Shown piece by piece: positions 8,742 to 18,765 of a DNA stretch of 64,000 nucleotides. Position numbers and translations under genes: made by a program. The notes beneath the pieces were generated by a model. That model worked only from the letters and a program-made list of their open reading frames with translations. It made no database searches and was not told the origin of the DNA. This DNA is from Lysobacterales bacterium (GTDB lineage: Bacteria; Pseudomonadota; Gammaproteobacteria; Xanthomonadales; Marinicellaceae), in contig JALSLV010000120.1 in assembly GCA_026988115.1 (NCBI GenBank), positions 17,838 through 81,837 on the forward strand. The letters run 5' to 3'. Positions within the stretch are counted from its first letter, which is position 1; every line of letters starts with the position of its first letter.

Positions 8742-11453
8742 ATGATGATTAAAAAAATATTAATTTACACGATATTCCTAACGCAATTGGGCGTGTCGGC
8801 TCCTAGTGATGATTTTGTCATTCGGGTTAAAACTGATAATCCAGGGTTCACCACTGCTGAAATGTTTCGTATTCCAACAAAAAATGCATTGACCTACAAT
8901 TATAATGTCGATTGCAATGATGATGGCATTGATGAAGTCACTGGGCAAACAGGCGATTATTATTGCGACTATTCATTTACTGGCTTAAATTTGGGAGCAG
9001 GGACTTACACCATTCGCATCACAGACAATGTGGGTGATGGTACGGGTTTTCCGAGTATAAATTTCAACAACACTTTTGATCGCTTAAAAATTATCGAAGT
9101 GGTGCAATGGGGAACGGGCAAATGGACAAATATGCAACGCAGCTTTTACGGTGCAGAAAATATGATTGTTTCTGCAACCGATACGCCTGATTTTTCTCAA
9201 GTTACCACCATGGAAAGCATGTTCCGCCGTGCATTTATGGCAAATCCTGATACCAGTATGTGGGATACTTCGAGTGTAACAAACATGAAAAGCCTGTTTA
9301 ATGAAGCGCAAGTTGCCACACCCGATACTTCCAATTGGGATACGCACTTGGTAACGGACATGAGTTTTATGTTTCGCCATGCTTTTTTGGCTCGTCCCAT
9401 AGTCGGTAGTTGGGATATTTCCAATGTAACTGACATGACTGCCATGTTTAGTGCGGTGAGTTTGCCTTTTAATACCTATGATAGAATTTTAATTGAGTTT
9501 GCCGCTAAGACAGTGCAAATGAATGTGCCATTTAGTGCAGGGACAAGCAATTATTGTTCGCAAAATGCCCAAAATGCCAGATTGCTTTTACAAAATACCC
9601 ACAATTGGTCAATTACCGATGGAAATTTATGTGCCTCGCCAGCAATCACCAAAGATTTTGTCTTTAAGGTTGATACTACCATTCCTGTGATTGCAGGAGG
9701 TACATCCAATACAGAATACAAAATTAGAATAAATCCAAGTTATACTTATAATTACAATGTGGATTGCAACAATGATGGCAGCGATGAAGGCACTGCTTTA
9801 AACTCTGATTTTATTTGTGATTATTCTGCTCTTGGTGGAGCAGGTATTTACACCATCAGAATTAAAGACAATAATGGTGATAATCGAGGTTTTAGTGGCT
9901 TTGGTTTGGTTGGTGCATCTACGGATTATGATCAAAAGAAAATTATTGAGTTGATTCAATGGGGAACATTTAAATGGCAAACGCTGGAACAAGCATTTCT
10001 AAGAGCTTCAAATATGTATGTTACGGCATTAGATATTCCTGACTTTTCCGAAGTGATTAGTACCAATAGCATGTTTACTGGAGCCTTTTTTGCCAATCCT
10101 ACTACTAAGTTTTGGGATACCTCAAATATCGAAGACATGAACTCTATGTTTAAATCCGCACTGAGTGCAAAACCAGATACCAGTCTGTGGGATACGGCCT
10201 TTGTCACCTCAATGGCGTCCATGTTTAGAGGTGCCGTTAGTGCCAATCCCGATACCAGTTCTTGGGATACATCCAGTGTGCAGAACATGACAGCCATGTT
10301 TAGAGGTGCCACTAATGCCAATCCCGATACCAGTTCTTGGAATACCTCCAGTGTAAAAACCATGGAATCCATGTTTCGCGGTGCAACAAGTGCCAATCCT
10401 GATACCCGCAATTGGGATGTATCTGAAGTGACTACCATGTTGTTTATGTTTAAAGATGTCACACTACCAACGGTTAATTACGATGCAATATTGGTTGCTT
10501 TTGAGTCCCAAATAGTAAAGAACGGAGTTGATTTTGATGGTGGCAATTCACACTATTGTTCAAAAGCGGCACAACTGGCTCATGATAAGTTGCAAAGTAA
10601 TTTTGCTTGGACTATAACTGATTTAGGCTTATGTGCTGCCAGTGACCCGGCAAATGATTTTGTCATCACGGTAAAAACAGACAACACTGGGTCATCAGCA
10701 GATGACCAATTTATGATTTTTGTAAATAATAGTGTCACAAACCATTACAATGTGGATTGCAACAATGATGGTGTGAATGAAATATTAGGAGCTACCACCA
10801 CGCATAATTGCGATTATTCACCTTTTAATTTAAATACAGGGCCTGGTGTTTACACTATTCGCATTAAAGATGTTATTGGGGATGGTACGGGGTTGGCTGG
10901 GTTTAATTTTTCACCAGATGGCGACAAAATTTTGTCGGTGGAACAATGGGGAACTGCTCAATGGCAATCGACTTCTTTCATGTTTAGTGATACGTCAAAC
11001 CTAGTCATTAATGCCATTGATATACCTGATTTTTCACAAGTAATAAATATGTCAGATATGTTTTTACGCAGTCCATTAGTCAATCCCGATACCCGTCGTT
11101 GGGATGTTTCTCAAGTGATTAGTATGAAGGACATGTTTGCATTAGCGATTAATGCCAGACCTAATATTGATAGTTGGAATATGTCACAAGTATTATCCAT
11201 GGAGGAAATGTTTGGATTGGTCAGTTTAGAAAGCAGTTATTATGATCATTTGTTGATACAACTCGAGGCTAAAAATGTACAACCCAATGTTCTTTTTGGC
11301 GGGTCTATTTCCACTTACACTTATTGTTCACAAGCAGCGCAATTGGCTCGCATGAGTTTAATAAATGATGACTTATGGACTATTGGTGACGGAGGCTTAG
11401 ATCCAAATTGTCAGCCTCTTCCTGATTTGTTGTTTGCTAATGGCTTTGAATGA
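8742..11453 (+). CDS. DUF285/BspA-type surface protein, paralogue 3, with GFE C-terminal tail
   Basis: The 903-residue protein has the same exported start as paralogue 2; the first 42 bp of both genes, from ATGATTAAA, are identical. It has three PKD-like modules, each followed by DUF285 repeats: three (about 168-227), five (about 450-563) and two (about 780-813). It ends DLLFANGFE. Tandem ATGs at 8742 and 8745 make the start uncertain by one codon; 8745 matches the paralogue. A strong hairpin terminator follows, closing the operon. Probably cell-surface or secreted; function unknown. Confidence 0.85.
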   Translation: MMIKKILIYTIFLTQLGVSAPSDDFVIRVKTDNPGFTTAEMFRIPTKNALTYNYNVDCNDDGIDEVTGQTGDYYCDYSFTGLNLGAGTYTIRITDNVGDGTGFPSINFNNTFDRLKIIEVVQWGTGKWTNMQRSFYGAENMIVSATDTPDFSQVTTMESMFRRAFMANPDTSMWDTSSVTNMKSLFNEAQVATPDTSNWDTHLVTDMSFMFRHAFLARPIVGSWDISNVTDMTAMFSAVSLPFNTYDRILIEFAAKTVQMNVPFSAGTSNYCSQNAQNARLLLQNTHNWSITDGNLCASPAITKDFVFKVDTTIPVIAGGTSNTEYKIRINPSYTYNYNVDCNNDGSDEGTALNSDFICDYSALGGAGIYTIRIKDNNGDNRGFSGFGLVGASTDYDQKKIIELIQWGTFKWQTLEQAFLRASNMYVTALDIPDFSEVISTNSMFTGAFFANPTTKFWDTSNIEDMNSMFKSALSAKPDTSLWDTAFVTSMASMFRGAVSANPDTSSWDTSSVQNMTAMFRGATNANPDTSSWNTSSVKTMESMFRGATSANPDTRNWDVSEVTTMLFMFKDVTLPTVNYDAILVAFESQIVKNGVDFDGGNSHYCSKAAQLAHDKLQSNFAWTITDLGLCAASDPANDFVITVKTDNTGSSADDQFMIFVNNSVTNHYNVDCNNDGVNEILGATTTHNCDYSPFNLNTGPGVYTIRIKDVIGDGTGLAGFNFSPDGDKILSVEQWGTAQWQSTSFMFSDTSNLVINAIDIPDFSQVINMSDMFLRSPLVNPDTRRWDVSQVISMKDMFALAINARPNIDSWNMSQVLSMEEMFGLVSLESSYYDHLLIQLEAKNVQPNVLFGGSISTYTYCSQAAQLARMSLINDDLWTIGDGGLDPNCQPLPDLLFANGFE

Positions 11454-11475
11454 TTGAAATTTGACTGGGGGAATG

Positions 11476-11517
11476 AAAAACACGTGTTATTGACCGTTCA
11501 AATAGCACGTGTTTTTT
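11476..11517 (+). terminator. Intrinsic terminator of the DUF285 operon
   Basis: AAAAACACGTGTTAT pairs with ATAGCACGTGTTTTT (15-bp stem with one mismatched position) and ends in a run of seven T. It lies 23 bp after the stop codon of the third paralogue. Confidence 0.85.
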
Positions 11518-11577
11518 TCACCTTGCCTTAATTTGTAGGCTCTGCTAGTATATCTTACTTTAATGTTAGTTGTATAA

Positions 11578-14500
11578 ATGAAGGGTCTACTTGTTTTATT
11601 TTTGTTTCTTATAGTCAATAGTGCTTATGCACAATTGACTTACTCAGGAAGGGTTTATGATAAATTGAATCACGGATTGAATGGTCAATACAAAGTTGAT
11701 GTTCGGTTGCTTGATTTTGAAAATAAAGAACTTTTTAGCCAAACTTTTTCTCAAGTTGTTATTAAAAATGGCAAATTAAACTTAACTGTTGGGGCAAAAA
11801 ATCAATCAAAAATTGCATTAATTAAAGCCTCAAGTGATGCGATTTACCTTGAGATTAAACTCAATAATCAATTGTATTCTCCTTTAGTTAAGTTAAAGCC
11901 CGTTAAGTCGTTGCAAAAAAAACATAAAAACTTTGCCAGTTCGGCTAAAGTTGATGAATATTACAGCCGTGTGGTGGCATATCAAGCGGTGAAATTAACG
12001 CCCGACAGTTTTAAACACGACGGCATACAAGACAGGCTTGCCCACAATTCGCCACTGACCTTGCCATTAAAAGGACCTTTAATCAGTCGAGCTTTATCGC
12101 AGTTACCTGTTGTCAAACCATCGCTTCAAACAAAAAACGATGAGAATGATGAAGACCAACAGTTGGCATTTTCTGCAAACGGCAGAAGATACGGCACTCA
12201 AAACCCCAATGACAAAGATGATGCTCTGGCACAAATATCCAAACAAACGCGTGCTGTGGCAGGATTTACCCCAAATGCCACAATCAGTTTTGAAGGACTT
12301 AACCGATTGAGTAATCGTTCTCCCGCGGATGTATCGGCAACGGTGGGAAAAAATCATTATATCCAAATGGTTAATATGGTTTTTGCGATTTATGATAAAA
12401 CTGGAAACATGTTAGCAGGTCCATTTAATACCAACAGTTTATGGCAAGGTTTTGGCGGTGCCTGTGAGGACAATAACAACGGAGATGGCATTGTCTTGTA
12501 TGACCAACAAGCCGACCGTTATGTTTTGAGCCAATTTGCAACTATCGGTGCACAAAGCGTTTGTTTTGCGGTTTCAACCACTTCAGATCCCTTGGGAACG
12601 TATAATCTTTACGAACTTGCCACGCAAAGAACGCCTGATTATTACAAATTAGCGGTGTGGCCAGATGAAAACAACAATGCTTATTTTATGGGAACCAATT
12701 CAGGTGCACCCAATAGTTATGACGTTTACGCCATTGATCGAGAGTCTTTATTAGCAGGAACAACACCAAAACCTGCACAGTTTTTTCAAGGTTATGCCAA
12801 TTTTTTATTGCCAGCAGACAGCGATGGAAGTCTAAAACCCTCACCAGACAGTGGAGGTTTGTTTTATACCATGATTGATGGTGGAGATGATTATTTTTCA
12901 GATCCTGCCCCTGCCAACGATTCGATTGATTTATACGAATTTAAGCTGGATTGGGATTTTCCTTCGCAATCCACTTTTAGTTTACTCAAAAGTTTTCAAG
13001 CACCTGAGATTGCCGATTTTAACTGGACAGTGTGTGGTCTGTTTCAACGAGGTTGTTTAGCACAACCGGTAACAACGGTTAAAATTGACAGTGGTTCGTG
13101 GTGGCCGATGCAGCGATTTGTTTATCGAAATTTTGGTACGCATGAAAGCTTGCTTGGCTCGTGGACGGTTGATGCCTTAGCGGTAGGTGACCACGCAGCC
13201 CCACGTTGGTTTGAGATGCGCAAAAGTGGAGTAGGGCAATGGTATTTGCACCAACAAGGCACTTATGCTCCTGATGAGGCACATCGTTGGATGTCCAGTA
13301 TTGCTATGAATGGTCAAGGTGATATTGGCATGGTTTATAATGTGATTGATGCCGCTAACGGTATAAATCCTGGTATTCGATTTACCTCTCGTCGAAGTAA
13401 TGAGCCTATAGGTCAACTACGCAATGAAGCTTCGTTAATCGAAGGCACTGGTGTGCAAACTTCGACTTTTCGCTGGGGTGATTATTCGTCCATAAATGTT
13501 GATCCAGTGGATGATTGTCGATTTTGGATGTCGGCACAGTACATTCAAACTACAGACGATAACAGTTGGAATACACGCATTGCCTCATTTAACTTTCCCG
13601 ATTGTGTTTCGCTGGTCGTGGACAAGCCAGCACAAACAGTTTGTACAGTGGATGATTTCGTTAGTTTTGACTTTAATTTGTCGGGAAATTTCACAGCAAC
13701 AACCAATCTATCAGTGTTGGGTTGCCCCAGTGGAGGCAACTGCGGATTTAGCCTTAATCCTGTGATTAATCCCGTGACTAACAGCCAGTTGCAGGTGTCA
13801 AATTTGTCTGCAGGCGTTGCAGGCGGAAAATACCCAATGACTTTGATAGCCACCGATAGCGTAGATGCCAGTTTGGTTTTTACCACGGCTCTGGAATTGG
13901 AGGTTGTGGATGGAGTGCCAATGACGACACAATTGCAATCACCGATAAATGTGGCAACGTTAGTTTCGACAATTTCACGTGTGTTTCAATGGCAGGCAGT
14001 CAATAATAGTTCATCCTATTTGTTTGAATTATCCACTGATGCAAGTTTTAACACGATTATTGAATCGCATACAACCAGCTCAGCAAAGTATTTATCCAAG
14101 GTATCTTTGCTTCCCGAAACACAGTACTATTGGCGCGTGACGCCACAAAATATTTGCGGCAGCGGCAACACTTCTGTGGTTCGTACTTTTACTTCTGCAC
14201 CCTTGCCAGGGCAATGCGAAACAGGAATAAGTCCGCAAACCGTAGAATTATACGATTTTGAAACAGGAACGGAAGGTTGGACGAGTCACTCCATTGATGG
14301 GGCAAACTCGTGGCAATTATCCACCAGTAACCCAAATACAGGCATTCAACATTGGCATATAACTGATATTGTTCACCAATCCGATACGGTATTAACCTCA
14401 CCCATAATCTCATTGCCTCTAGGATTGAACACGCTTACCCTTCATTTTGATAATGCCCAAGACATTGAAGCCAATGGGGTGTCGGCTTGTTGGGATGGCG

Positions 14501-14817
14501 GCTTTATTGAGGTTTCAGTCGATAATGGCGATACATTCACCGCTATTGCAAGTGATAGATTATTAACCGATAGTTACGATGGTCCCTTGCAATCCAGCAG
14601 TTTAGTGCCAGGTCAAAACACATGGTGTGGAAATCCACAAGCCTATCTTCAATCCATAATTAACTTAGATGAATACGCAGGGCAAAACATACGGATTCGC
14701 TTTCGTTTAGTCACAGATGGGGCGGTAGGTTTTGACGGATGGGATATTGATTCAGTTAAAATTCAATCCTGTGCCATTGATTTAGGCATTCTTTTTAACA
14801 ATGGATTTGAGAATTAG
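11578..14817 (+). CDS. Large secreted protein with C-terminal jelly-roll-like domain and GFE tail
   Basis: The 1079-residue protein starts with signal peptide MKGLLVLFLFLIVNSAYAQ. The central part (about 230-680) contains stretches such as NRSPADVSATVGKNHYIQMVN and many Trp/Asp/Gly turns, suggesting a beta-propeller-like fold. An FN3-like segment lies at about 785-880 (WRVTPQNICGSG). The C-terminal 170 residues, with ALAxG-poor but GWDIDSVKIQSC-type motifs, resemble the MAM/jelly-roll domain seen after immune-inhibitor-A peptidases. No peptidase HExxH motif was found. It ends GILFNNGFEN. It starts 60 bp after the upstream terminator, so it probably has its own promoter. Exact function unknown. 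Confidence 0.75.
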   Translation: MKGLLVLFLFLIVNSAYAQLTYSGRVYDKLNHGLNGQYKVDVRLLDFENKELFSQTFSQVVIKNGKLNLTVGAKNQSKIALIKASSDAIYLEIKLNNQLYSPLVKLKPVKSLQKKHKNFASSAKVDEYYSRVVAYQAVKLTPDSFKHDGIQDRLAHNSPLTLPLKGPLISRALSQLPVVKPSLQTKNDENDEDQQLAFSANGRRYGTQNPNDKDDALAQISKQTRAVAGFTPNATISFEGLNRLSNRSPADVSATVGKNHYIQMVNMVFAIYDKTGNMLAGPFNTNSLWQGFGGACEDNNNGDGIVLYDQQADRYVLSQFATIGAQSVCFAVSTTSDPLGTYNLYELATQRTPDYYKLAVWPDENNNAYFMGTNSGAPNSYDVYAIDRESLLAGTTPKPAQFFQGYANFLLPADSDGSLKPSPDSGGLFYTMIDGGDDYFSDPAPANDSIDLYEFKLDWDFPSQSTFSLLKSFQAPEIADFNWTVCGLFQRGCLAQPVTTVKIDSGSWWPMQRFVYRNFGTHESLLGSWTVDALAVGDHAAPRWFEMRKSGVGQWYLHQQGTYAPDEAHRWMSSIAMNGQGDIGMVYNVIDAANGINPGIRFTSRRSNEPIGQLRNEASLIEGTGVQTSTFRWGDYSSINVDPVDDCRFWMSAQYIQTTDDNSWNTRIASFNFPDCVSLVVDKPAQTVCTVDDFVSFDFNLSGNFTATTNLSVLGCPSGGNCGFSLNPVINPVTNSQLQVSNLSAGVAGGKYPMTLIATDSVDASLVFTTALELEVVDGVPMTTQLQSPINVATLVSTISRVFQWQAVNNSSSYLFELSTDASFNTIIESHTTSSAKYLSKVSLLPETQYYWRVTPQNICGSGNTSVVRTFTSAPLPGQCETGISPQTVELYDFETGTEGWTSHSIDGANSWQLSTSNPNTGIQHWHITDIVHQSDTVLTSPIISLPLGLNTLTLHFDNAQDIEANGVSACWDGGFIEVSVDNGDTFTAIASDRLLTDSYDGPLQSSSLVPGQNTWCGNPQAYLQSIINLDEYAGQNIRIRFRLVTDGAVGFDGWDIDSVKIQSCAIDLGILFNNGFEN

Positions 14818-14851
14818 TTATAATGTCATTCTAAATATAAGAAGACATAAA

Positions 14852-15646
14852 ATGAACTGCACTCAATACATCCAATCAATCACCGCAAATTTTAACCCAA
14901 AAATAGCCTTAGTTCTTGGTTCAGGACTTGGTGAATTTGCTGATTCCATAGAGAAAATTGCTGAAATTTCTTATGATAAACTCGAAGGATTTCCTATTTC
15001 TGCCGTTAAAGGGCATGCGGGTAAATTAATTCTTGGTTTTGTCGGTGGAACGCAAGTTATTGCGATGCAAGGGCGGGTGCATTACTATGAAAACGCACAG
15101 GTCGAAGCCATGAAAACTCCAATTCACTGTTTTAAAGAGTTGGGTTGTGAATTAATTATCTTAACCAACGCCGCTGGCTCGCTGGATACCAATGCAGGGC
15201 CCGGCAGTGTGATGGTGATTAATGATTACATCAACTTTACAGGCGTTTCGCCTTTGTTTTCAGAAACAGGCAATCAACGTTTTGTAAATATGGTTAATGC
15301 CTATGATAAAAAGTTACGGCAAAAAATTCACCGCATTGCTGAGGATAACAACATTCACCTGAGTAAAGGTGTTTATGCTTGGATGTGTGGGCCTCAATTT
15401 GAAACGCCAGCTGAAATTAATGCCATCCGTATATTGGGTGCCAATGCAGCTGGTATGTCAACCGTTCCCGAAACTATTATTGCCAGGCAGCAAGAGATGA
15501 AAGTTTTAGCCTTGTCTGTCATAACTAATTATGCTGCAGGCATGGATGATGGCGAATTGTCACATGAACAAACGATGAAATATGCCAATAAAGCTGCCAG
15601 TAATTTCAAAACGATACTCACTGAATTTATAAAAAGCACTAGCTAG
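14852..15646 (+). CDS. Purine nucleoside phosphorylase (trimeric, PNP/MTAP family)
   Basis: The 264-residue enzyme phosphorolyses purine nucleosides to base plus (deoxy)ribose-1-phosphate. Family motifs are present: GSGLGEFAD near residue 25, a phosphate-binding GHAGKL, MQGRVHYYE, the base-site TNAAGSL, and CGPQFETPAEI. The first ATG in good context is 14852 (MNCTQYIQ); an open frame from 14801 would overlap the preceding gene and lacks family similarity, so I use 14852. Its product feeds the phosphopentomutase encoded by deoB 2 kb downstream on the same strand, so the group forms a nucleoside salvage cluster. It may be punA- or xapA-like; the symbol is left open. Confidence 0.9.
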   Translation: MNCTQYIQSITANFNPKIALVLGSGLGEFADSIEKIAEISYDKLEGFPISAVKGHAGKLILGFVGGTQVIAMQGRVHYYENAQVEAMKTPIHCFKELGCELIILTNAAGSLDTNAGPGSVMVINDYINFTGVSPLFSETGNQRFVNMVNAYDKKLRQKIHRIAEDNNIHLSKGVYAWMCGPQFETPAEINAIRILGANAAGMSTVPETIIARQQEMKVLALSVITNYAAGMDDGELSHEQTMKYANKAASNFKTILTEFIKSTS

Positions 15647-15656
15647 CACATCAAAT

Positions 15657-15684
15657 ATCGTTTAGAATGAACGAATCGAACGAT
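15657..15684. promoter_or_regulatory. Inverted repeat upstream of toxin-antitoxin genes
   Basis: ATCGTT at 15657-15662 and AACGAT at 15679-15684 form an inverted repeat 12 bp ahead of the antitoxin ATG. Phd/YefM antitoxins usually repress their own promoter through such palindromes, so this is a candidate operator. GGAG before the ATG (15687-15690) is the ribosome site. Confidence 0.4.
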
Positions 15685-15696
15685 TTGGAGTAACTA

Positions 15697-15939
15697 ATGG
15701 AAGTCTTAAGCGCAAACAAAGCCAAAACACATTTTGGTGAAATGTTGATGAAGGTTCAAAGAGAACCGATTAATGTTACAAAAAATGGTAAATCTGTGGC
15801 AATTGTCATTGCAACTGAAGAATATCAACAGTTGAAACTACAAGCGTTACGTTCGGCATTGATTGAAGGTGAGGAGAGTGAAGACATGGAATTTTTTTCG
15901 ATTGATGCCATTAATGATGCGCTAGATGCCTCAATTTAA
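15697..15939 (+). CDS. Phd/YefM family antitoxin
   Basis: The 80-residue protein has the family N-terminus (VLSANKAKTHFGEML) followed by REPINVTKNGKSVAIVIATEEYQQL, the DNA-binding and dimerisation part of Phd/YefM antitoxins. The acidic C-terminal region (EGEESEDMEFFSID) would bind and neutralise the toxin. The stop codon overlaps the start of the toxin gene by 14 bp, as is usual for translationally coupled type II toxin-antitoxin pairs. Confidence 0.9.
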   Translation: MEVLSANKAKTHFGEMLMKVQREPINVTKNGKSVAIVIATEEYQQLKLQALRSALIEGEESEDMEFFSIDAINDALDASI

Positions 15940-16216
15940 GGTTTCAGCTAAAGCTAACAAAGATTTATTTGATATTGGTGTTTATACACAGGGTAAATTC
16001 GGAATAAAACAAAGGCGATTATATTTGAACAATATAGCAAGCAAATTTAAGCTTCTTGCTAATAAACCCGAAATTGGTATTAAGCGCTTTAATGTAAGAA
16101 GTGACTACTATTCAAGTTTGATTCAAAAGCATATTGTATTTTATAAGAAATATAAATATGGTATTCGTATAATCAGAGTGCTTCATCAAAATATGGAATT
16201 TGATAAACATTTATAA
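15926..16216 (+). CDS. ParE/RelE superfamily toxin
   Basis: The 96-residue basic protein has the ParE-type pattern: FKVSAKANKDLFDIGVYT at the N-terminus, LANKPEIGIKRFNVR in the middle, then YSSLIQKHIVFYKK and IRIIRVLHQNMEFDKHL at the end. ParE toxins poison DNA gyrase, and RelE members cleave mRNA on the ribosome; I favour ParE because of the LHQNMEFDKHL ending. The gene overlaps the antitoxin and ends 9 bp before deoA, so transcription of the pair probably continues into deoA. Confidence 0.88.
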   Translation: MPQFKVSAKANKDLFDIGVYTQGKFGIKQRRLYLNNIASKFKLLANKPEIGIKRFNVRSDYYSSLIQKHIVFYKKYKYGIRIIRVLHQNMEFDKHL

Positions 16217-16225
16217 TAGACAGCA

Positions 16226-17548
16226 ATGAAAGTGACATTCCTCTCCCAAGAAATAATAAAAAATAAACGCGATGGCAAAGTCTTGTCGCAAGCTGAGATT
16301 GACTTCTTTATTCAAGGTATTGCAAAAAATACCGTCAGTGAAGGGCAAATTGCAGCCTTTGCCATGGCAGTGTTCTTTCAAGGCATGAATGCACAAGAGC
16401 GCATTGATTTCACCCAAAGCATGGTGAATTCGGGTGATGTGATGGACTGGTCGGATATGAATCTAAACGGCCCAATCTTAGACAAGCATTCCACCGGTGG
16501 AGTGGGTGACAAAATCAGTTTGATGCTTGCCCCCATTGTGGCGGCTTGTGGTGGTTATGTACCAATGATATCTGGTCGAGGTCTTGGACATACCGGTGGG
16601 ACTTTAGATAAATTTGATGCCATTCCTGGATATAATGCAACGCCTGATAATAGTTTATTTCGTCAAACGGTTAAAGAAGTAGGTTGTGCTATTATTGGAC
16701 AAACAGCTAACTTGGCTCCTGCTGACAAACGATTTTATGCCACTCGTGACATAACCGCAACAGTGGATTGTATTCCATTGATAACCGCTTCTATCTTATC
16801 CAAAAAATTAGCAGAAGGATTGGATGGTTTAGTGATGGATGTCAAAACAGGCAGTGGTGCTTTTATGGAAAATTTAGATGATGCCAAAGAATTGGCTCAA
16901 GCCATTGTTGATGTTTCCAGTGTCAATACCACAGCCATTATTACCGACATGAGTCAAGTCATTGGTTATACCGCGGGCAATGCTTTGGAAGTTTCTGAAA
17001 CCATTGATTATTTGACAGGAAAAAGACAAGAACCAGTCTTGCATCAATTAGTCGAAACTTTATGCGCGCAGATCTTGTTGCAAGGCAAACTTGTGAACAA
17101 CTTTGATGAAGGGGTTATCCAAGTCAATAAAGTCATCAAAAATGGTCAAGCCGCTGAAAAATTTGCCAAAATGGTGTCGGCGTTAGGTGGTCCTAATGAT
17201 TTAATGGAAAACCCTAACAAGTATTTAGCCAAAGCAAAGATCATTCAACCAATTTACCCAATACAAGAAGGTTTTGTCACTGAGATGGATACCCGAATGA
17301 TTGGTATGGGAGTTGTCGAGTTAGGTGGAGGGCGGAGAGTTTCAACCGATAAAATAAACTACTCTGTTGGTTTTAGCCACTTTTGTCATGTTGGAGATAA
17401 AGTTGAATTAGATACACCTTTAGCATTTGTGCATGCAAATACACATGAGCAGGCAGAAGCAGCACAAAATGTTTTATTAAAGCACATCAAAGTATCAAAT
17501 AAACAAGTCAAAGCACCACAAACCATTATTCAAAAGGTGATAAAATGA
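16226..17548 (+). CDS. deoA: Thymidine phosphorylase
   Basis: The 440-residue enzyme converts thymidine and phosphate to thymine and deoxyribose-1-phosphate. The family signature around KHSTGGVGDKISL and SGRGLGHTGGTLDK is present at about residues 90-135, and MDVKTGSGAFM at about 210 completes the phosphate/nucleoside site. Length matches the bacterial family. It overlaps deoB by 4 bp (ATGA), so the two are translationally coupled. A toxin-antitoxin pair separates it from the purine nucleoside phosphorylase gene. Confidence 0.97.
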   Translation: MKVTFLSQEIIKNKRDGKVLSQAEIDFFIQGIAKNTVSEGQIAAFAMAVFFQGMNAQERIDFTQSMVNSGDVMDWSDMNLNGPILDKHSTGGVGDKISLMLAPIVAACGGYVPMISGRGLGHTGGTLDKFDAIPGYNATPDNSLFRQTVKEVGCAIIGQTANLAPADKRFYATRDITATVDCIPLITASILSKKLAEGLDGLVMDVKTGSGAFMENLDDAKELAQAIVDVSSVNTTAIITDMSQVIGYTAGNALEVSETIDYLTGKRQEPVLHQLVETLCAQILLQGKLVNNFDEGVIQVNKVIKNGQAAEKFAKMVSALGGPNDLMENPNKYLAKAKIIQPIYPIQEGFVTEMDTRMIGMGVVELGGGRRVSTDKINYSVGFSHFCHVGDKVELDTPLAFVHANTHEQAEAAQNVLLKHIKVSNKQVKAPQTIIQKVIK

Positions 17549-18765
17549 AACGCGCATTAATTTTAGTCATGGACTCTTTGGGTATTGGTGCCAGTGCCGA
17601 TGCAAATCTTTACGGCGATGAAGGAACGAATACTTTAGGGCATATTGCACAAGCTTGTTTTGAAGGAAAATGTGATAACGAACAACGAAAAGGAGTGCTG
17701 CATATTCCCAACTTAACACGGTTAGGATTGGCTCATGCATTGGAAGCGAGTTGTGGCAAGCCCATGAAAGGAATAGATGAAAGCATACAAGTGCAAGGTG
17801 CTTATGGTTATGCGGTAGAACAATCCAAAGACAAAGACACGCCCAGTGGTCATTGGGAAATGGCAGGGGTGCCTGTACCATTTGCATGGGGAACTTTTCC
17901 CAAAACCTCTCCGTGTTTTCCAAAACCATTGATTGATGATTTTATTAATTTGGCAAAACTACCAGGAATATTGGGTAATTGTCACGCCAGCGGCACCGAA
18001 ATCATCAAACGCTTGGGCGAAGAGCACATCAAAACAGGTAAACCAATCTGTTACACCTCGGCGGATTCGGTTTTTCAAATAGCAGCGCATGAAAAATACT
18101 TTGGTTTGGATGAACTCATGCGAATCTGCACAATTGCTAAGGGTTTAACCGAAGAATTGAATATAACTCGTGTAATTGCCCGCCCTTTTGTTGGTGAAAG
18201 GGCTGAGGACTTTATCCGAACAGCCAATCGTCGTGATTTAACCACGCCCCCAATAGAGTCAACTTTGCTTGATAAGTTGTCCGCACAAGGAGGAAAGGTT
18301 ATTTCGGTAGGTAAAATCAATGACATATTTTCAGGACGAGGCATCAGTCAATGCGTCAAAGGAAAAAATAATATGGAACTGTTTGATGCCATGTTGGATG
18401 AGCTGAGAAGTGCAGGGGATAATGCCCTTATTTTTGCCAACTTCGTTGATTTTGATAGCCATTTTGGACACCGCCGAAATGTGGCAGGTTATGCCAATGC
18501 CATTGAAGAGTTTGATAAACGTATTCCTGAGTTGGAATCTTTAATGGGCGAGAATGATATGGCCTTGATTACCGCCGATCATGGCTGCGACCCAACGTTT
18601 AAAGGTTCTGATCACACGCGAGAACACGTGCCCGTGGTGTTTTTTGGACAAAATATCAAACCCAAAAATATCGGCAAACGAAACTCGTTTGCCGATATGG
18701 GTCAGACTTTAGCGGGTTATTTTATGATTGAGCCTTTAGCACATGGCACTTTAATAGACTGTTAG
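17545..18765 (+). CDS. deoB: Phosphopentomutase
   Basis: The 406-residue alkaline-phosphatase-superfamily enzyme interconverts (deoxy)ribose-1-phosphate and -5-phosphate. Metal-binding motifs are visible: MDSLGIGASADA at the N-terminus, SGHWEMAG at about residue 102, FVDFDSHFGHRR, and ITADHGCDPTFKGSDHTREH near residue 340. It is coupled to deoA by a 4-bp overlap and directs the sugar phosphates released by the two phosphorylases into central metabolism. Its last 15 bp overlap the convergent gene on the minus strand. Confidence 0.97.
   Translation: MKRALILVMDSLGIGASADANLYGDEGTNTLGHIAQACFEGKCDNEQRKGVLHIPNLTRLGLAHALEASCGKPMKGIDESIQVQGAYGYAVEQSKDKDTPSGHWEMAGVPVPFAWGTFPKTSPCFPKPLIDDFINLAKLPGILGNCHASGTEIIKRLGEEHIKTGKPICYTSADSVFQIAAHEKYFGLDELMRICTIAKGLTEELNITRVIARPFVGERAEDFIRTANRRDLTTPPIESTLLDKLSAQGGKVISVGKINDIFSGRGISQCVKGKNNMELFDAMLDELRSAGDNALIFANFVDFDSHFGHRRNVAGYANAIEEFDKRIPELESLMGENDMALITADHGCDPTFKGSDHTREHVPVVFFGQNIKPKNIGKRNSFADMGQTLAGYFMIEPLAHGTLIDC

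Noticed and set aside
14801..14851. Longer start for purine nucleoside phosphorylase
   Set aside because: The extra 17 codons overlap the previous gene and do not match the family; 14852 fits.
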